Made by a program: the position numbers and the translations under genes
Notes under the pieces: generated by a model
The model's input: only the letters and a program-made list of their open reading frames with translations
What the model was told of the DNA's origin: nothing
Database searches by the model: none
Shown: one piece after another, positions 54,997 to 63,277 of the stretch
Layout: each line of letters begins with the position of its first letter
Position numbering within the stretch: the first letter of the stretch is position 1
Source of the DNA: AP-15 sp963814805
GTDB taxonomy: Bacteria > Pseudomonadota > Alphaproteobacteria > ATCC43930 > CGMCC-115725
Direction: 5' to 3'
Assembly (NCBI GenBank): GCA_963814805.1
Contig: CAWFER010000012.1
Span: forward strand, 124,001-188,000
Length of the DNA stretch: 64,000 bases

Positions 54997-55183
54997 CAAC
55001 GCAACCATTGGTTCGGGCAGAGCAAGCATCTGTATCCGGGGGCCAATATGCCGCCGCAGAAAGGCGCCGCGACAGGCCGCCATTTACAGCGGCTGCAGCC
55101 GTCGCCGCCCAGCGCCGGGCGGAGGCCACCCGAATCGCGCCAAGCCTACCAGATCTCGCCGAGACATGCCAACCGGCTACTAT

Positions 55184-55201
55184 AATTCGCGCGCGCGAAT
55201 T
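55184..55201. promoter_or_regulatory. 18-bp perfect palindrome in the glyA-mucR region
   Basis: AATTCGCGCGCGCGAATT is its own reverse complement. It lies about 190 bases upstream of glyA and 300 upstream of mucR, close to a TATAAT at 55181-55186. It may be an operator for glyA or simply CG-repeat DNA. Apart from this and the mucR promoter, the 54997-55500 gap holds no feature I can support. Confidence 0.35.
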
Positions 55202-55430
55202 GGGGAATTTGCCCGCGCGAGCCGGACCTTCGCGCGACCACGAGCGCACCGCGCCGGCCGCCGATCGCGGCCGAGTTCATGCATATTATTAGGAGGTTTG
55301 TTAAGCGGCGGGCCGCTGCAGCCGGCGGCTGTGCTGACCGAGACCCGTCACTGCGGCAGCTCGAATGCGGGCGTCAAGTCGCTGCGCCGACAGCGTCCCG
55401 ACGATTACTCTCTTCTCCCATAAGTTTCGG

Positions 55431-55459
55431 TTGACACAAGAAATTCGTGCGGCGATTAT
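55431..55459 (+). promoter_or_regulatory. Promoter of mucR
   Basis: TTGACA at 55431-55436, 17 bases, GATTAT at 55454-55459. Transcription would start about 35 bases before the mucR ATG at 55501. Confidence 0.6.
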
Positions 55460-55500
55460 GGCGATCAGTCGGCATTTTTCAGAATTCGTTGGGGCGAGAA

Positions 55501-55950
55501 ATGGCGGAAGCGGTTGCGCCTAAGATGGCGGAGGAAGAGTTGTTGCGGATGACCGCGGATGTGGTCGCCGCTTATGTTAGCAACAACACGTTGCCGACGG
55601 CTCAGCTGGCCGAGGTGATCAACGCCGTCTACAGCTCGCTGAGAGGGTTGGAGGGTCAAGTGGCGGAACCGCCGCCGGAACCGGCGAAGCCGGCGGTGCC
55701 GGTGCGCAAGTCGATCACGCCCGACTATCTGATCTGTCTCGAAGACGGCAAAAAGCTGAAGATGTTAAAGCGGCATCTGCGGTCCACTTACAATCTGACG
55801 CCTGATGAATACCGGGCGCGCTGGGGGTTGGCCCCGGATTACCCGATGGTGGCGCCGAGCTATGCCGAGCAGCGCTCGGCCTTCGCCAAGAAGATCGGGC
55901 TCGGCCGCGGCGCCGCCCGGCAATCGGCGACGAGCGCCGCGAAGAAATAG
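55501..55950 (+). CDS. mucR: MucR/Ros-family transcriptional regulator
   Basis: 149 residues. The C-terminal Ros zinc-finger region is clear: SITPDYLICLEDGKKLKMLK, RHLRSTYNLTPDEYRARWGL, then DYPMVAPSYAEQRSAFAKK. The ATG at 55501 has GGGGCGAG upstream. MucR proteins act as global, H-NS-like regulators of surface polysaccharide, motility and cell-cycle genes in alphaproteobacteria. The Lys/Ala-rich tail is typical. It sits alone, with its own promoter. Confidence 0.93.
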   Translation: MAEAVAPKMAEEELLRMTADVVAAYVSNNTLPTAQLAEVINAVYSSLRGLEGQVAEPPPEPAKPAVPVRKSITPDYLICLEDGKKLKMLKRHLRSTYNLTPDEYRARWGLAPDYPMVAPSYAEQRSAFAKKIGLGRGAARQSATSAAKK

Positions 55951-56103
55951 CGGCGGGGGTCCGCAGCGCCGCTACCTGCCCGCTCGATGCCGCTATCGAC
56001 TGCTGTAGCGAGGCAGCCGGGTGAACCGATGACGGATTCCTGACGCTGCCTTCAGGCGACGCGGTATAAACGCCGTCAATCGCCATAGCAGCCGAGGCCT
56101 CGA

Positions 56104-57334
56104 ATGTCGTCAGGCAACCCCGCGCCAGCACTCTCATCCCGGTCCATTCGCGCCGCGCCCGAGGCCGGGTTCGACTGGGCCGACCCGTTGCTCCTCGAGG
56201 ACGAACTTGGCGAGGACGAGCGCATGGTGCGCGACAGCGCCCGCGCCTATTGCCAGGAGAAACTCTTTCCGCGCGTGCTCGACGCCAACCGGCACGAGCG
56301 CTTCGATCGCGAGATCATGACCGAGATGGGCGCGCTCGGGCTTGCTCGGCTCGACCATCGACGGCTATGGCTGCGCCGGCGTCAATTACGTCTCTTATGG
56401 GCTGATCGCGCGCGAGGTCGAGCGCGTCGACAGCGGCTATCGCTCGGCGATGAGCGTGCAGTCGAGCCTCGTCATGTATCCGATCTATGAATTCGGCGCC
56501 GAGGCGCAGCGCCGCAAATATCTGCCCAGGCTGGCGAGCGGCGAATGGGTCGGCTGCTTCGGCCTGACCGAGCCCGATCACGGCTCCGACCCGGGCGGGA
56601 TGACGACGCGGGCGACCGCGGCGCCGGGCGGCTGGCGGCTCAACGGCGCGAAAACCTGGATCACCAATGCGCCGATCGCCGATGTGTTTGTCGTCTGGGC
56701 CAAGACCGAGGACGGGGTGATCCGCGGCTTCATCCTCGAGCGCGGGATGAACGGGCTGAGCACACCAAAGATCGAGGGCAAGTTCAGCCTGCGCGCCTCG
56801 GTGACGGGCCAGATCGTCATGGACGAGGTGTTCGTGCCCGAGGCGAATCTGCTGCCGGGGGTCAAGGGGCTGCGCGGCCCGTTCTCGTGCCTGAACAACG
56901 CCCGCTACGGGATCGCCTGGGGGGCGATGGGCGCCGCCGAATTCTGCTGGCACGCCGCCCGCGGCTATACCCTCGAACGCCGGCAGTTCGGCCGCCCGCT
57001 CGCCGCCAACCAGCTGATCCAGAAAAAGCTCGTCGACATGCAGACCGAGATCGCGCTCGGCCTCAACGCCTGCCTGCGCCTCGGCCGGCTCAAGGACCAG
57101 GGCCGCGCCGCGCCCGAGATGGCTTCGCTGTTAAAGCGCAACAATGCCGGCAAGGCGCTCGACATCGCCCGGATGGCGCGCGACATGCACGGCGGCAACG
57201 GCATCGCCGACGAATACCACGTGATCCGCCACGTGATGAACCTCGAAGCCGTCAACACCTACGAGGGCACCCACGACATCCACGCGCTGATCCTCGGCCG
57301 CGCCCAAACCGGCATCGCCGCCTTCGCCAATTGA
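56104..57334 (+). CDS. gcdH: Glutaryl-CoA dehydrogenase (single frameshift)
   Basis: FDWADPLLLEDELGEDERMV opens the protein; after MGALGL it continues one base later as GSTIDGYGCAGVNYVSYGLI, SGYRSAMSVQSSLVMYPIYE and to the end. Deleting one T near 56343 gives LGLLGSTIDGYG and about 409 residues. The catalytic base is the Glu of NTYEGTHDIHALILGRAQTG. Agreement with mammalian and bacterial GCDH is close throughout. It oxidatively decarboxylates glutaryl-CoA to crotonyl-CoA in lysine/tryptophan breakdown. No partner transferase or regulator is adjacent. Confidence 0.92.
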
Positions 57335-57585
57335 GCCTGCGCAACCGGCGATCAAAGGTGATTTTTCGTGCCCCTCGTGACCCATAGCAAAAGTCTCGCA
57401 GACGCGATCATCGACTTATCGAATGCTTCAAAACCGCTTTCCATAATATGCAATTATGAGACGCGCGAGCAGCGCAGAAACACAAGATATTGAATCCGCT
57501 CACCCCGGACGGCCCGCCCAAAAATTTGTGCCCGGCGCAAGCGCCAGTCGATAGACTGCCAAAAACTACGGGAGGCGGGAAGAAG

Positions 57586-57783
57586 ATGGCCGGGTTAGTG
57601 CAACGCATGGTCGTAAATATAGGTGATCCCCTCAACCCGAAGATCGGCCCGGGGCTCACAATCTCAGAGGGGCCGGGGCGACCGGGGGTGACTGTAGTGT
57701 ACAGCACGAATGCTGAAGCCGATGCGGCAGCGGAAAAAATTAGAGAAGCGCTCGCGGCGGCAGTTGCGGTACGCAGTCATTGA
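57586..57783 (+). CDS. Small protein of unknown function
   Basis: 65 residues from the ATG at 57586, with GGGAGGCGGGAAGA upstream: MAGLVQRMVVNIGDPLNPKI, a Gly/Pro-rich turn, then a helical Ala-rich end. No family recognised. The stop is followed 8 bases later by the ATG of the Rap1a-type gene, so the two look like one unit. Codon use is less GC-biased than the flanking genes. The 250 bases upstream (57335-57585) are also relatively AT-rich and show no other gene. Confidence 0.55.
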   Translation: MAGLVQRMVVNIGDPLNPKIGPGLTISEGPGRPGVTVVYSTNAEADAAAEKIREALAAAVAVRSH

Positions 57784-57791
57784 TAGGAACT

Positions 57792-58127
57792 ATGAGGCTG
57801 TTTCTGGCTGGGCTTGTGATTGTCGTCCTCACGTCGGTTTCCGCCAACGCAGACCAGACCGTGGGCTACATCACCGGAGCAACGCTCGTCCGTCAATGTG
57901 AGGGAGCTGACCTAAGTGCGTGTGGGGCATATATAGCGGGCGCGCTTGACGCATCGAATGCGATCGGAAGCAATTTCACCCGGTGCATCCCCCGAGATGT
58001 ATCGCTCGACCAAATCCGGATGATCGTTTTGCGTGATGTTGAGTCACGACCGCAGGGTTTGGGTTATCAAGCCGCAACCGTGATTCTCGGTGCCTTGGGA
58101 AGCATTTTTCCATGTCCTCCCCGCTAA
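57792..58127 (+). CDS. Rap1a/Tai-family (immunity-like) secreted protein
   Basis: 111 residues. A signal peptide (MRLFLAGLVIVVLTSVSANA) precedes TVGYITGATLVRQCEGADLS, ACGAYIAGALDASNAI and a C-terminal FPCPPR. Paired cysteines and the YIxGxxD pattern fit the Rap1a/Tai domain, whose characterised members protect against type VI secretion amidase effectors; most family members have no proven role. No effector or T6SS gene is in view. The gene is lower in GC than its surroundings, in keeping with transfer. Confidence 0.7.
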   Translation: MRLFLAGLVIVVLTSVSANADQTVGYITGATLVRQCEGADLSACGAYIAGALDASNAIGSNFTRCIPRDVSLDQIRMIVLRDVESRPQGLGYQAATVILGALGSIFPCPPR

Positions 58128-58329
58128 ATGTGAGAGCGGCACGCGGTGCATTAATCAAGACTCCTGCAAGGTTTCAGTAAGCCAACCTATTCAATGAGTT
58201 ACGACTTTCGTAACCTATGACCGAAACCAGCCCGAAATCCCGCCGGCTCGGATTTGCCGCGTCAGGCCTATGGGCGGATCGTGAGCGGGCGGCTCGACCG
58301 GCTCGGCGCCGCCGAGGAGAGGGTCGGGC

Positions 58330-59940
58330 TCAGCCGACCGTGCCGTCTGGCGCGCGGCGCAGCACCGTTCCCGGCAGCGCGCCGGTGTGGCGGGCGTCCT
58401 CGACCACGACGACCCCGTTGACCAGCACCGTGGTGCGCGCGCCGCTCGGGTATTGGTGCGGCTCGGCATAGGTCGCGCGGTCGTTGAAATCGGCCGGGTC
58501 GAAGATCGCGATGTCGGCGCGGTAGCCTTCCTTGAGCAGCCCGCGGTCGCGCAGCCGCAAGGCCGCCGCGGTGGCACCGGTCATCTTGCGCACCGCCGCT
58601 TCGAGCGGCAGCAGATGCTCGCCATGCACGTAATGGCCGATGATCCGCGGGAAAGTGCCGTAAAAGCGCGGATGCGGCATCCCCTGGGCGACGACGCCGT
58701 AATCGGCGACGCAGTTGCCGTCCGAGCCGACCAGCGCCGAGGGCGAGCGCACGATCTCGCGGATGTCGTCTTCGGCGATCGAGGTGATCAGCACCCGGGT
58801 CGCGCCCTGGTCCTCGATCAGATAATCGCAGACGAGGTCGATCGGGTCGCGGCCGCGCGCCGCCGCGATCGCGGCGACGGTCTCTCCCGCATGTTGCGGC
58901 AGATGCGGCGAAATCGAGATCTGCACGCAGTCCCAGGACGGGATGCGGCCCCAATTGTTGAGCCCGTCGCGCGCGATCTCGGCGCCGATGCGGGCGCGTG
59001 TCTCGGGCAGCGCGAGGCGCGCCAGCATCGCCTCCAGCCCGCCCGACTGCACCCATTGCGGCAACAAATTCTTCAGGGGGTTGCTGCCGGCGGCATAGGG
59101 ATAGGCGTCGCAATCGATCGCCAGGCCCTCGGCCCGCGCCGCCTCGATCATCTCGAGGATGCGCCTGGCCTTGCCCCAATTATCCATCCCCGAGCATTTG
59201 AGGTGGACGATCTCGACATGGACGCCGCAGCTGCGGGCGATGTCGATCGCCTCCTCGACCGCCTCGACGACCCGGCTCGATTCGTCGCGGATATGGGTGA
59301 AGTAGGCGGCGTTGTGCCGCTTCACGACCTGGCACAGAGCGATGATCTCGGCGCGGTCGGCATAGCTGCTGGGCGGCGTGAACAGGCCGGTCGAGAGCCC
59401 CAGCGCCCCGGCCGCAAGCCCCTCGTCGAGCAGGGCCGCCATCTGCCCCAGCTCGGCCGCATTCGGCGCGCGCGCCTCCATGCCCATCACGTTGAGCCGC
59501 AGGGTGTGATGGCCGACCAGCATGCCGGCGTTGACCGCGACCGCCGGAAAGGTGTCGAGGTATTCGGGAAAGCGCAGCTCGCGGAACGGCAGCCACGGCG
59601 CGCTGGCGGAGAGATAATCGCGGATCAGCGCGAGCTTGCCGGGCAGCACCGGCGCCACCGAAAACCCGCAATGGCCGATGATCTCGGTGGTGACGCCCTG
59701 GCGCACCTTGCTTTCGGCCTTGGGGTTGATCGGCAGGGTAAAGTCGGAATGGGTCTTGATGTCGATAAAGCCGGGAGCGACCGCGAGCCCCTCTGCGTCG
59801 ATCACCTTGGCCCCGCTCTGCGGCAACGATCGCCCGAGAGCGGCGATCCGCCCGTCGCGCACGACGAGGTCGCCGACCTCGCCCGGCCGGCCGCTGCCGT
59901 CGATGACGAGCCCGCCGCGGATCAGGATGTCGCCGGTCAT
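58330..59940 (-). CDS. N-acyl-D-amino-acid deacylase (amidohydrolase)
   Basis: 536 residues. MTGDILIRGGLVIDGSGRPG and VAPGFIDIKTHSDFTLPINP give the amidohydrolase entry with the metal ligands; VTTEIIGHCGFSVAPV, YFTHIRDESSRVVEAVEEAI, VEIVHLKCSG and GSDGNCV complete the D-aminoacylase pattern. It hydrolyses N-acylated D-amino acids to the D-amino acid and acid. The ATG at 59940 overlaps the stop of the ferredoxin reductase gene (ATGA), so the two are translationally coupled. Confidence 0.9.
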   Translation of the reverse strand: MTGDILIRGGLVIDGSGRPGEVGDLVVRDGRIAALGRSLPQSGAKVIDAEGLAVAPGFIDIKTHSDFTLPINPKAESKVRQGVTTEIIGHCGFSVAPVLPGKLALIRDYLSASAPWLPFRELRFPEYLDTFPAVAVNAGMLVGHHTLRLNVMGMEARAPNAAELGQMAALLDEGLAAGALGLSTGLFTPPSSYADRAEIIALCQVVKRHNAAYFTHIRDESSRVVEAVEEAIDIARSCGVHVEIVHLKCSGMDNWGKARRILEMIEAARAEGLAIDCDAYPYAAGSNPLKNLLPQWVQSGGLEAMLARLALPETRARIGAEIARDGLNNWGRIPSWDCVQISISPHLPQHAGETVAAIAAARGRDPIDLVCDYLIEDQGATRVLITSIAEDDIREIVRSPSALVGSDGNCVADYGVVAQGMPHPRFYGTFPRIIGHYVHGEHLLPLEAAVRKMTGATAAALRLRDRGLLKEGYRADIAIFDPADFNDRATYAEPHQYPSGARTTVLVNGVVVVEDARHTGALPGTVLRRAPDGTVG

Positions 59941-61170
59941 GATTTGCGCGCCGCGTGCGCCCTCAGATCGAAGCTCTCGTCGGCGGCCTCTTCGGGGTTG
60001 AGCCGCGGCTCGCCCGCCAGCAGCCGGCGGGCGACGATGTGGTCGGCCGGCCGGTTGACCAATTCGACGCCGACGAGGCGACGATCGCGAAAGCAGAACA
60101 CCGAAAAGCTGCCGCCCTCCGGGTCGCCGCGCACGACCGAGCCATCGTGGCCGGCGGTGATGCCGGCGATCTGCAGTTTGAGTTCGGCCTGGTCGCTCCA
60201 GAACCACGGCACCTTGTCATAGGGCGCCGGCTTGCCGGCGATGCGGGCGGCGACCGAACGCGCCTGGTCGACCCCGTTCTGCACCAATTCGAGCCGTACC
60301 CTTCCCTCGGCAAAGCGGGTCGGGAAATTGGCGCAATCGCCGATCGCCGAGATCGCCTCGGCGCCGGTCGCCAGATATTCGTCGACCACGACGCCATTGC
60401 CGATTGCGAGCCCGGCGTCGCGGGCAAGCTCGGCATTGGGCAGGACGCCGATGCAGACCAGCACCAGATCGGCCGGCAATACCCGGCCGTCGTCGAGCTC
60501 GACCGCCTCGACCCGGCCGCCGGCGCCGAGGATGCGCACGACAGCGGCGCCGAGCGAAATCGTCGACCCCCAGCCGATATGCGCCCCGGTGAAAAAGCGC
60601 GAGGTCTGGTCCGACACCACCCGCCCCATCGGGTGCTGGGTCACCTCGACGATATGCACGCCGACCCCGGCGGCGCGCGCCACCGCGGCGAATTCGAGGC
60701 CGATGAAGCCGGCGCCGACCACCACGACTTCGCGCACTTCGCCGAGCCGCTCGCGCAACAGGTCGGCATCGGCTAGGGTGCGCAGCGGCAAGACCCCATC
60801 GAGCTCGGCGCCCGGCGCCGGGAGCGGGCGAAACCGCGCGCCGGTCGCCAGCACGATCCGGTCGCAGGCGATCTCGCCGCCCGAGGCCAGCCGCAGCCGG
60901 CGCCCCGGCCGGTCGATCTGGGTCACGGTCTCGCCGGTGACGAGTTCGATCCGCTCCTTTTCGTAGAACGATCGCGGGCGCAGCCATAATTCGTCGAGCC
61001 CGCTGTCGCCGGCGAGATAGGATTTCGACAACGGCGGGCGCTGGTAGGGCAGCGCCGGCTCGTCGCCGATCAAGCAAGATCCGGCCGGCGAACCCCTCCT
61101 GGCGCAGCGACGACGCGGTCTGGAAACCGGCCTGGCCGGCGCCGACGATGGCGACGACCGAGTCACCCAT
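59937..61170 (-). CDS. Ferredoxin reductase, FAD/NAD-dependent (single frameshift)
   Basis: MGDSVVAIVGAGQAGFQTAS gives the FAD site; after GFAGRI the sequence continues one base later as CLIGDEPALPYQRPPLSKSY. Deleting one base near 61072 yields ILLIGDEPALPYQRPPLSK. The NAD site is VVVVGAGFIGLEFAAVARAA and the C-terminal FAD motif is AISAIGDCANFP. It belongs to the putidaredoxin/rhodocoxin reductase group, about 410 residues, and passes electrons from NADH to the ferredoxin encoded 4 bases upstream. No cytochrome P450 or oxygenase is adjacent. Confidence 0.88.
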
Positions 61171-61174
61171 CAGA

Positions 61175-61498
61175 TCAGACCTGCGTCTCGGGCAGATAGA
61201 CGACGAGCCCGTCCATTTCGGGGGTGACGACCAGCTGGCAGCTCAACCGGCTCGTCGGCTTGCGCTCGCTGGCGGTGAATTCGAGCATCGCCTTCTCGTC
61301 GTCCGATTGCGGCGGGGTGCGGCCGAGATCCGGCTCGTCGACGTAGACATGGCAGGTGGCGCACATCATCTCGCCGCCGCATTCGGCGACAATGCCGTCG
61401 ATATTGTTGAGGATCGCGCCGCGCATGACGCTGGTGCCGAGCGGGACTTCGATCACGTCGCGCGTCCCATCGGGATGGACATAGGTGATGCTGGGCAT
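61175..61498 (-). CDS. [2Fe-2S] ferredoxin, putidaredoxin/adrenodoxin type
   Basis: 107 residues with four cluster cysteines in the order C-x5-C-x2-C and a distant one: ECGGEMMCATC, then SRLSCQLVV. MPSITYVHPDGTRDVIEV is the usual start; a GGAAG lies just upstream of the ATG at 61498. It would shuttle electrons from the downstream reductase to an oxygenase not present here. The ferredoxin-reductase-deacylase order is one transcriptional unit by spacing. Confidence 0.93.
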   Translation of the reverse strand: MPSITYVHPDGTRDVIEVPLGTSVMRGAILNNIDGIVAECGGEMMCATCHVYVDEPDLGRTPPQSDDEKAMLEFTASERKPTSRLSCQLVVTPEMDGLVVYLPETQV

Positions 61499-61565
61499 TT
61501 TCTTCCTATTCGGTTGGGAGGCGAGCCGCGAGCAACGGATCTAAATCCGACAGCGACCCGCGGCG

Positions 61566-62606
61566 TCAAGCCCGCAGCGCGATCGAGACCAGATCGCCAT
61601 GTGCGGCGAGGGCGGCGCCGAACCCGGCGCTCACGCGCGCGATCTCGTCGAAGGCGGCGCCTTCATCGGCGAGCGCCCGCGGCACCGTGCGGTTTTGCTG
61701 GTCGTGGCGGACGAACTGGATCGAGGCGCTCTCGATCGCTCCGTCGCGCCACGAAACCCGCGCCATCATCCCCAGCCAATCGCCGTGCTTCACCCCGCCG
61801 TGTCCGGTGTGGAAGGAAAAGCTGCCGAGCCCGTAAAAGATCGGTCTGCCGCGATAGACTTCGACCGGCAGCGAATAGTGCGGCCCGTGACCGACGACCA
61901 GATCGGCGCCGGCGTCGATCGCCGCATGGGCGATCTCGGTCATGTAGCGCAGCACCTCGCGGTGCAAGCCCCAGTGGAACGAGGCGACCACGACATCGGC
62001 CTCTCCCCGCAACGCGGCGACGTCGCTGGTCAGACCTTGCAGATCCTCGGGGTCGGCCCAGGTCACGATCCGCGGCGGCACCCCGGGCCGGTTCGGCGGC
62101 GGGTGGCCGCCCTGCATCGGCACCTGATAGGCGGTATGGCCGCGGATCACCGCGATGCCGGGGGCGCTGTCGCCGGCTTCGTGATTGGTCGGCCAGTAGA
62201 CCGAGCTGCGCTGCAAAAACCCGAAGCGCACGCCGTCGCGGGTGACGATCGCCGGGGCGCGCGCCGCAAGGCGGTCGGCGCCCGCGCCGGCATGGGCGAT
62301 GCCGAGCTGGTCGAGGCGAGCCGATCGACGCCATGATCGCGGCCTCGCCGTAATTGACGTTGTTGGCGACGCCAACCGCGGCGATGCCCGGCCAGCGACA
62401 AGCGCCTCGCCCGCCGCTGCCGGATCGGCGAAAAATCCCTCGCGCTCCAGGGAGTGCCCGCCGGGCGGCGCATAGAGGCAGCATTCGAGGTTGCTGAAGA
62501 CGATGGCGGCCCGGCGAAACTCGTCGCGGACCAGGGCGAACGGCGCTGCCGGATCGGTGACGTTGATCAGGTTCACGTCGCCGGTCAGGATCATCTTCGC
62601 CGTCAT
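61566..62606 (-). CDS. CapA-family metallophosphoesterase-like protein (locally out of frame)
   Basis: 346 residues with PGA_cap features: MILTGDVNLINV, FSNLECCLYAPPGG, VVVASFHWGLHREVLRYMTE, and VVGHGPHYSLPVEVYRGRPI then FYGLGSFSF. Between about 62400 and 62325 the correct sequence (GIAAVGVANNVNYGEAAIMA) is in another frame, so a one-base loss and a one-base gain flank a segment of some 25 codons. CapA-like proteins are linked to poly-gamma-glutamate capsule synthesis in Bacillus; most proteobacterial homologues are uncharacterised. No capB or capC is present. Confidence 0.78.
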   Translation of the reverse strand: MTAKMILTGDVNLINVTDPAAPFALVRDEFRRAAIVFSNLECCLYAPPGGHSLEREGFFADPAAAGEALVAGRASPRLASPTTSITARPRSWRRSARLDQLGIAHAGAGADRLAARAPAIVTRDGVRFGFLQRSSVYWPTNHEAGDSAPGIAVIRGHTAYQVPMQGGHPPPNRPGVPPRIVTWADPEDLQGLTSDVAALRGEADVVVASFHWGLHREVLRYMTEIAHAAIDAGADLVVGHGPHYSLPVEVYRGRPIFYGLGSFSFHTGHGGVKHGDWLGMMARVSWRDGAIESASIQFVRHDQQNRTVPRALADEGAAFDEIARVSAGFGAALAAHGDLVSIALRA

Positions 62607-62707
62607 TTTCCCTCGATCCTTTCGCCCGCAATTCGCTCCCGCCACGATAATCGGCCGGCGGGCCGCGCGCCACGCCTAACCGCGCTCGGCTGGCGTCCTC
62701 GGGGCTG

Positions 62708-63178
62708 CTACGGCTGCCGGCGCCGGGATCGCGCTCGCAGGATCTGATACCACCACGCCAGCGCCACCAGCAAAAGCAGCGCGCCGATCACGACGAACAT
62801 CGGCAGCCGGGTCTGCCGCTGCTGCTGGGCCGGACCGCCGACGCGGATTGTCACCCGAGCCACTTCGGCGGCGGTATGCGCCTCGGCGGTCCACATCCCG
62901 TCGCGGTCGGCGTCGAAGACGAACTTGCCCTGCGAATCGGTGCGGCCGGTCGCGACCGGCGTCGCCGGCTCGCCGGGGGCGAACACCCGCACCATCGCAT
63001 CGGCCAAGGGCTTGCCGGCCGGAGTTGCGAACTGGGCGGTGACCTGGTGGGCGGCAAACAGGTCGAGGGCGTGGGCCGGCGCTATTCCCGACAGACACCC
63101 TGCCATAACCAGGAAGACGAGGCTCGCGCAGCGCGCCGGCGCAGCCAATCTGCGTGATCTGCGTCCAGGATAAAACAT
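62708..63178 (-). CDS. Secreted, C-terminally membrane-anchored protein with a carboxypeptidase-regulatory-like domain
   Basis: 156 residues. A long signal peptide (LVFLVMAGCLSGIAPAHA) precedes a single beta-sandwich unit: VTAQFATPAGKPLADAMVRV, ATGRTDSQGKFVFDADRDGM, WTAEAHTAAEVARVTIRVGG. A TM helix (MFVVIGALLLLVALAWWYQI) and a basic RARSRRRQP tail follow. This resembles the periplasmic anchored proteins found with metal-uptake or nitrogen genes, but no partner is seen. It is divergent from rnhB with 99 bases between. Confidence 0.65.
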   Translation of the reverse strand: MFYPGRRSRRLAAPARCASLVFLVMAGCLSGIAPAHALDLFAAHQVTAQFATPAGKPLADAMVRVFAPGEPATPVATGRTDSQGKFVFDADRDGMWTAEAHTAAEVARVTIRVGGPAQQQRQTRLPMFVVIGALLLLVALAWWYQILRARSRRRQP

Positions 63179-63277
63179 GCCCCTAACATAGCGCGCCCGC
63201 CCCCGCGCGCCATCCCGCCGAGGCGCTGCTTGCTCTCTCGCATCGGCGCATGGCAAAAGCCGTGGCATGGAGGGGCG

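Noticed and set aside
55181..55186. TATAAT as a rightward -10 element for mucR
   Set aside because: No -35-like hexamer lies 16-18 bases upstream, and a much better promoter is at 55431-55459.
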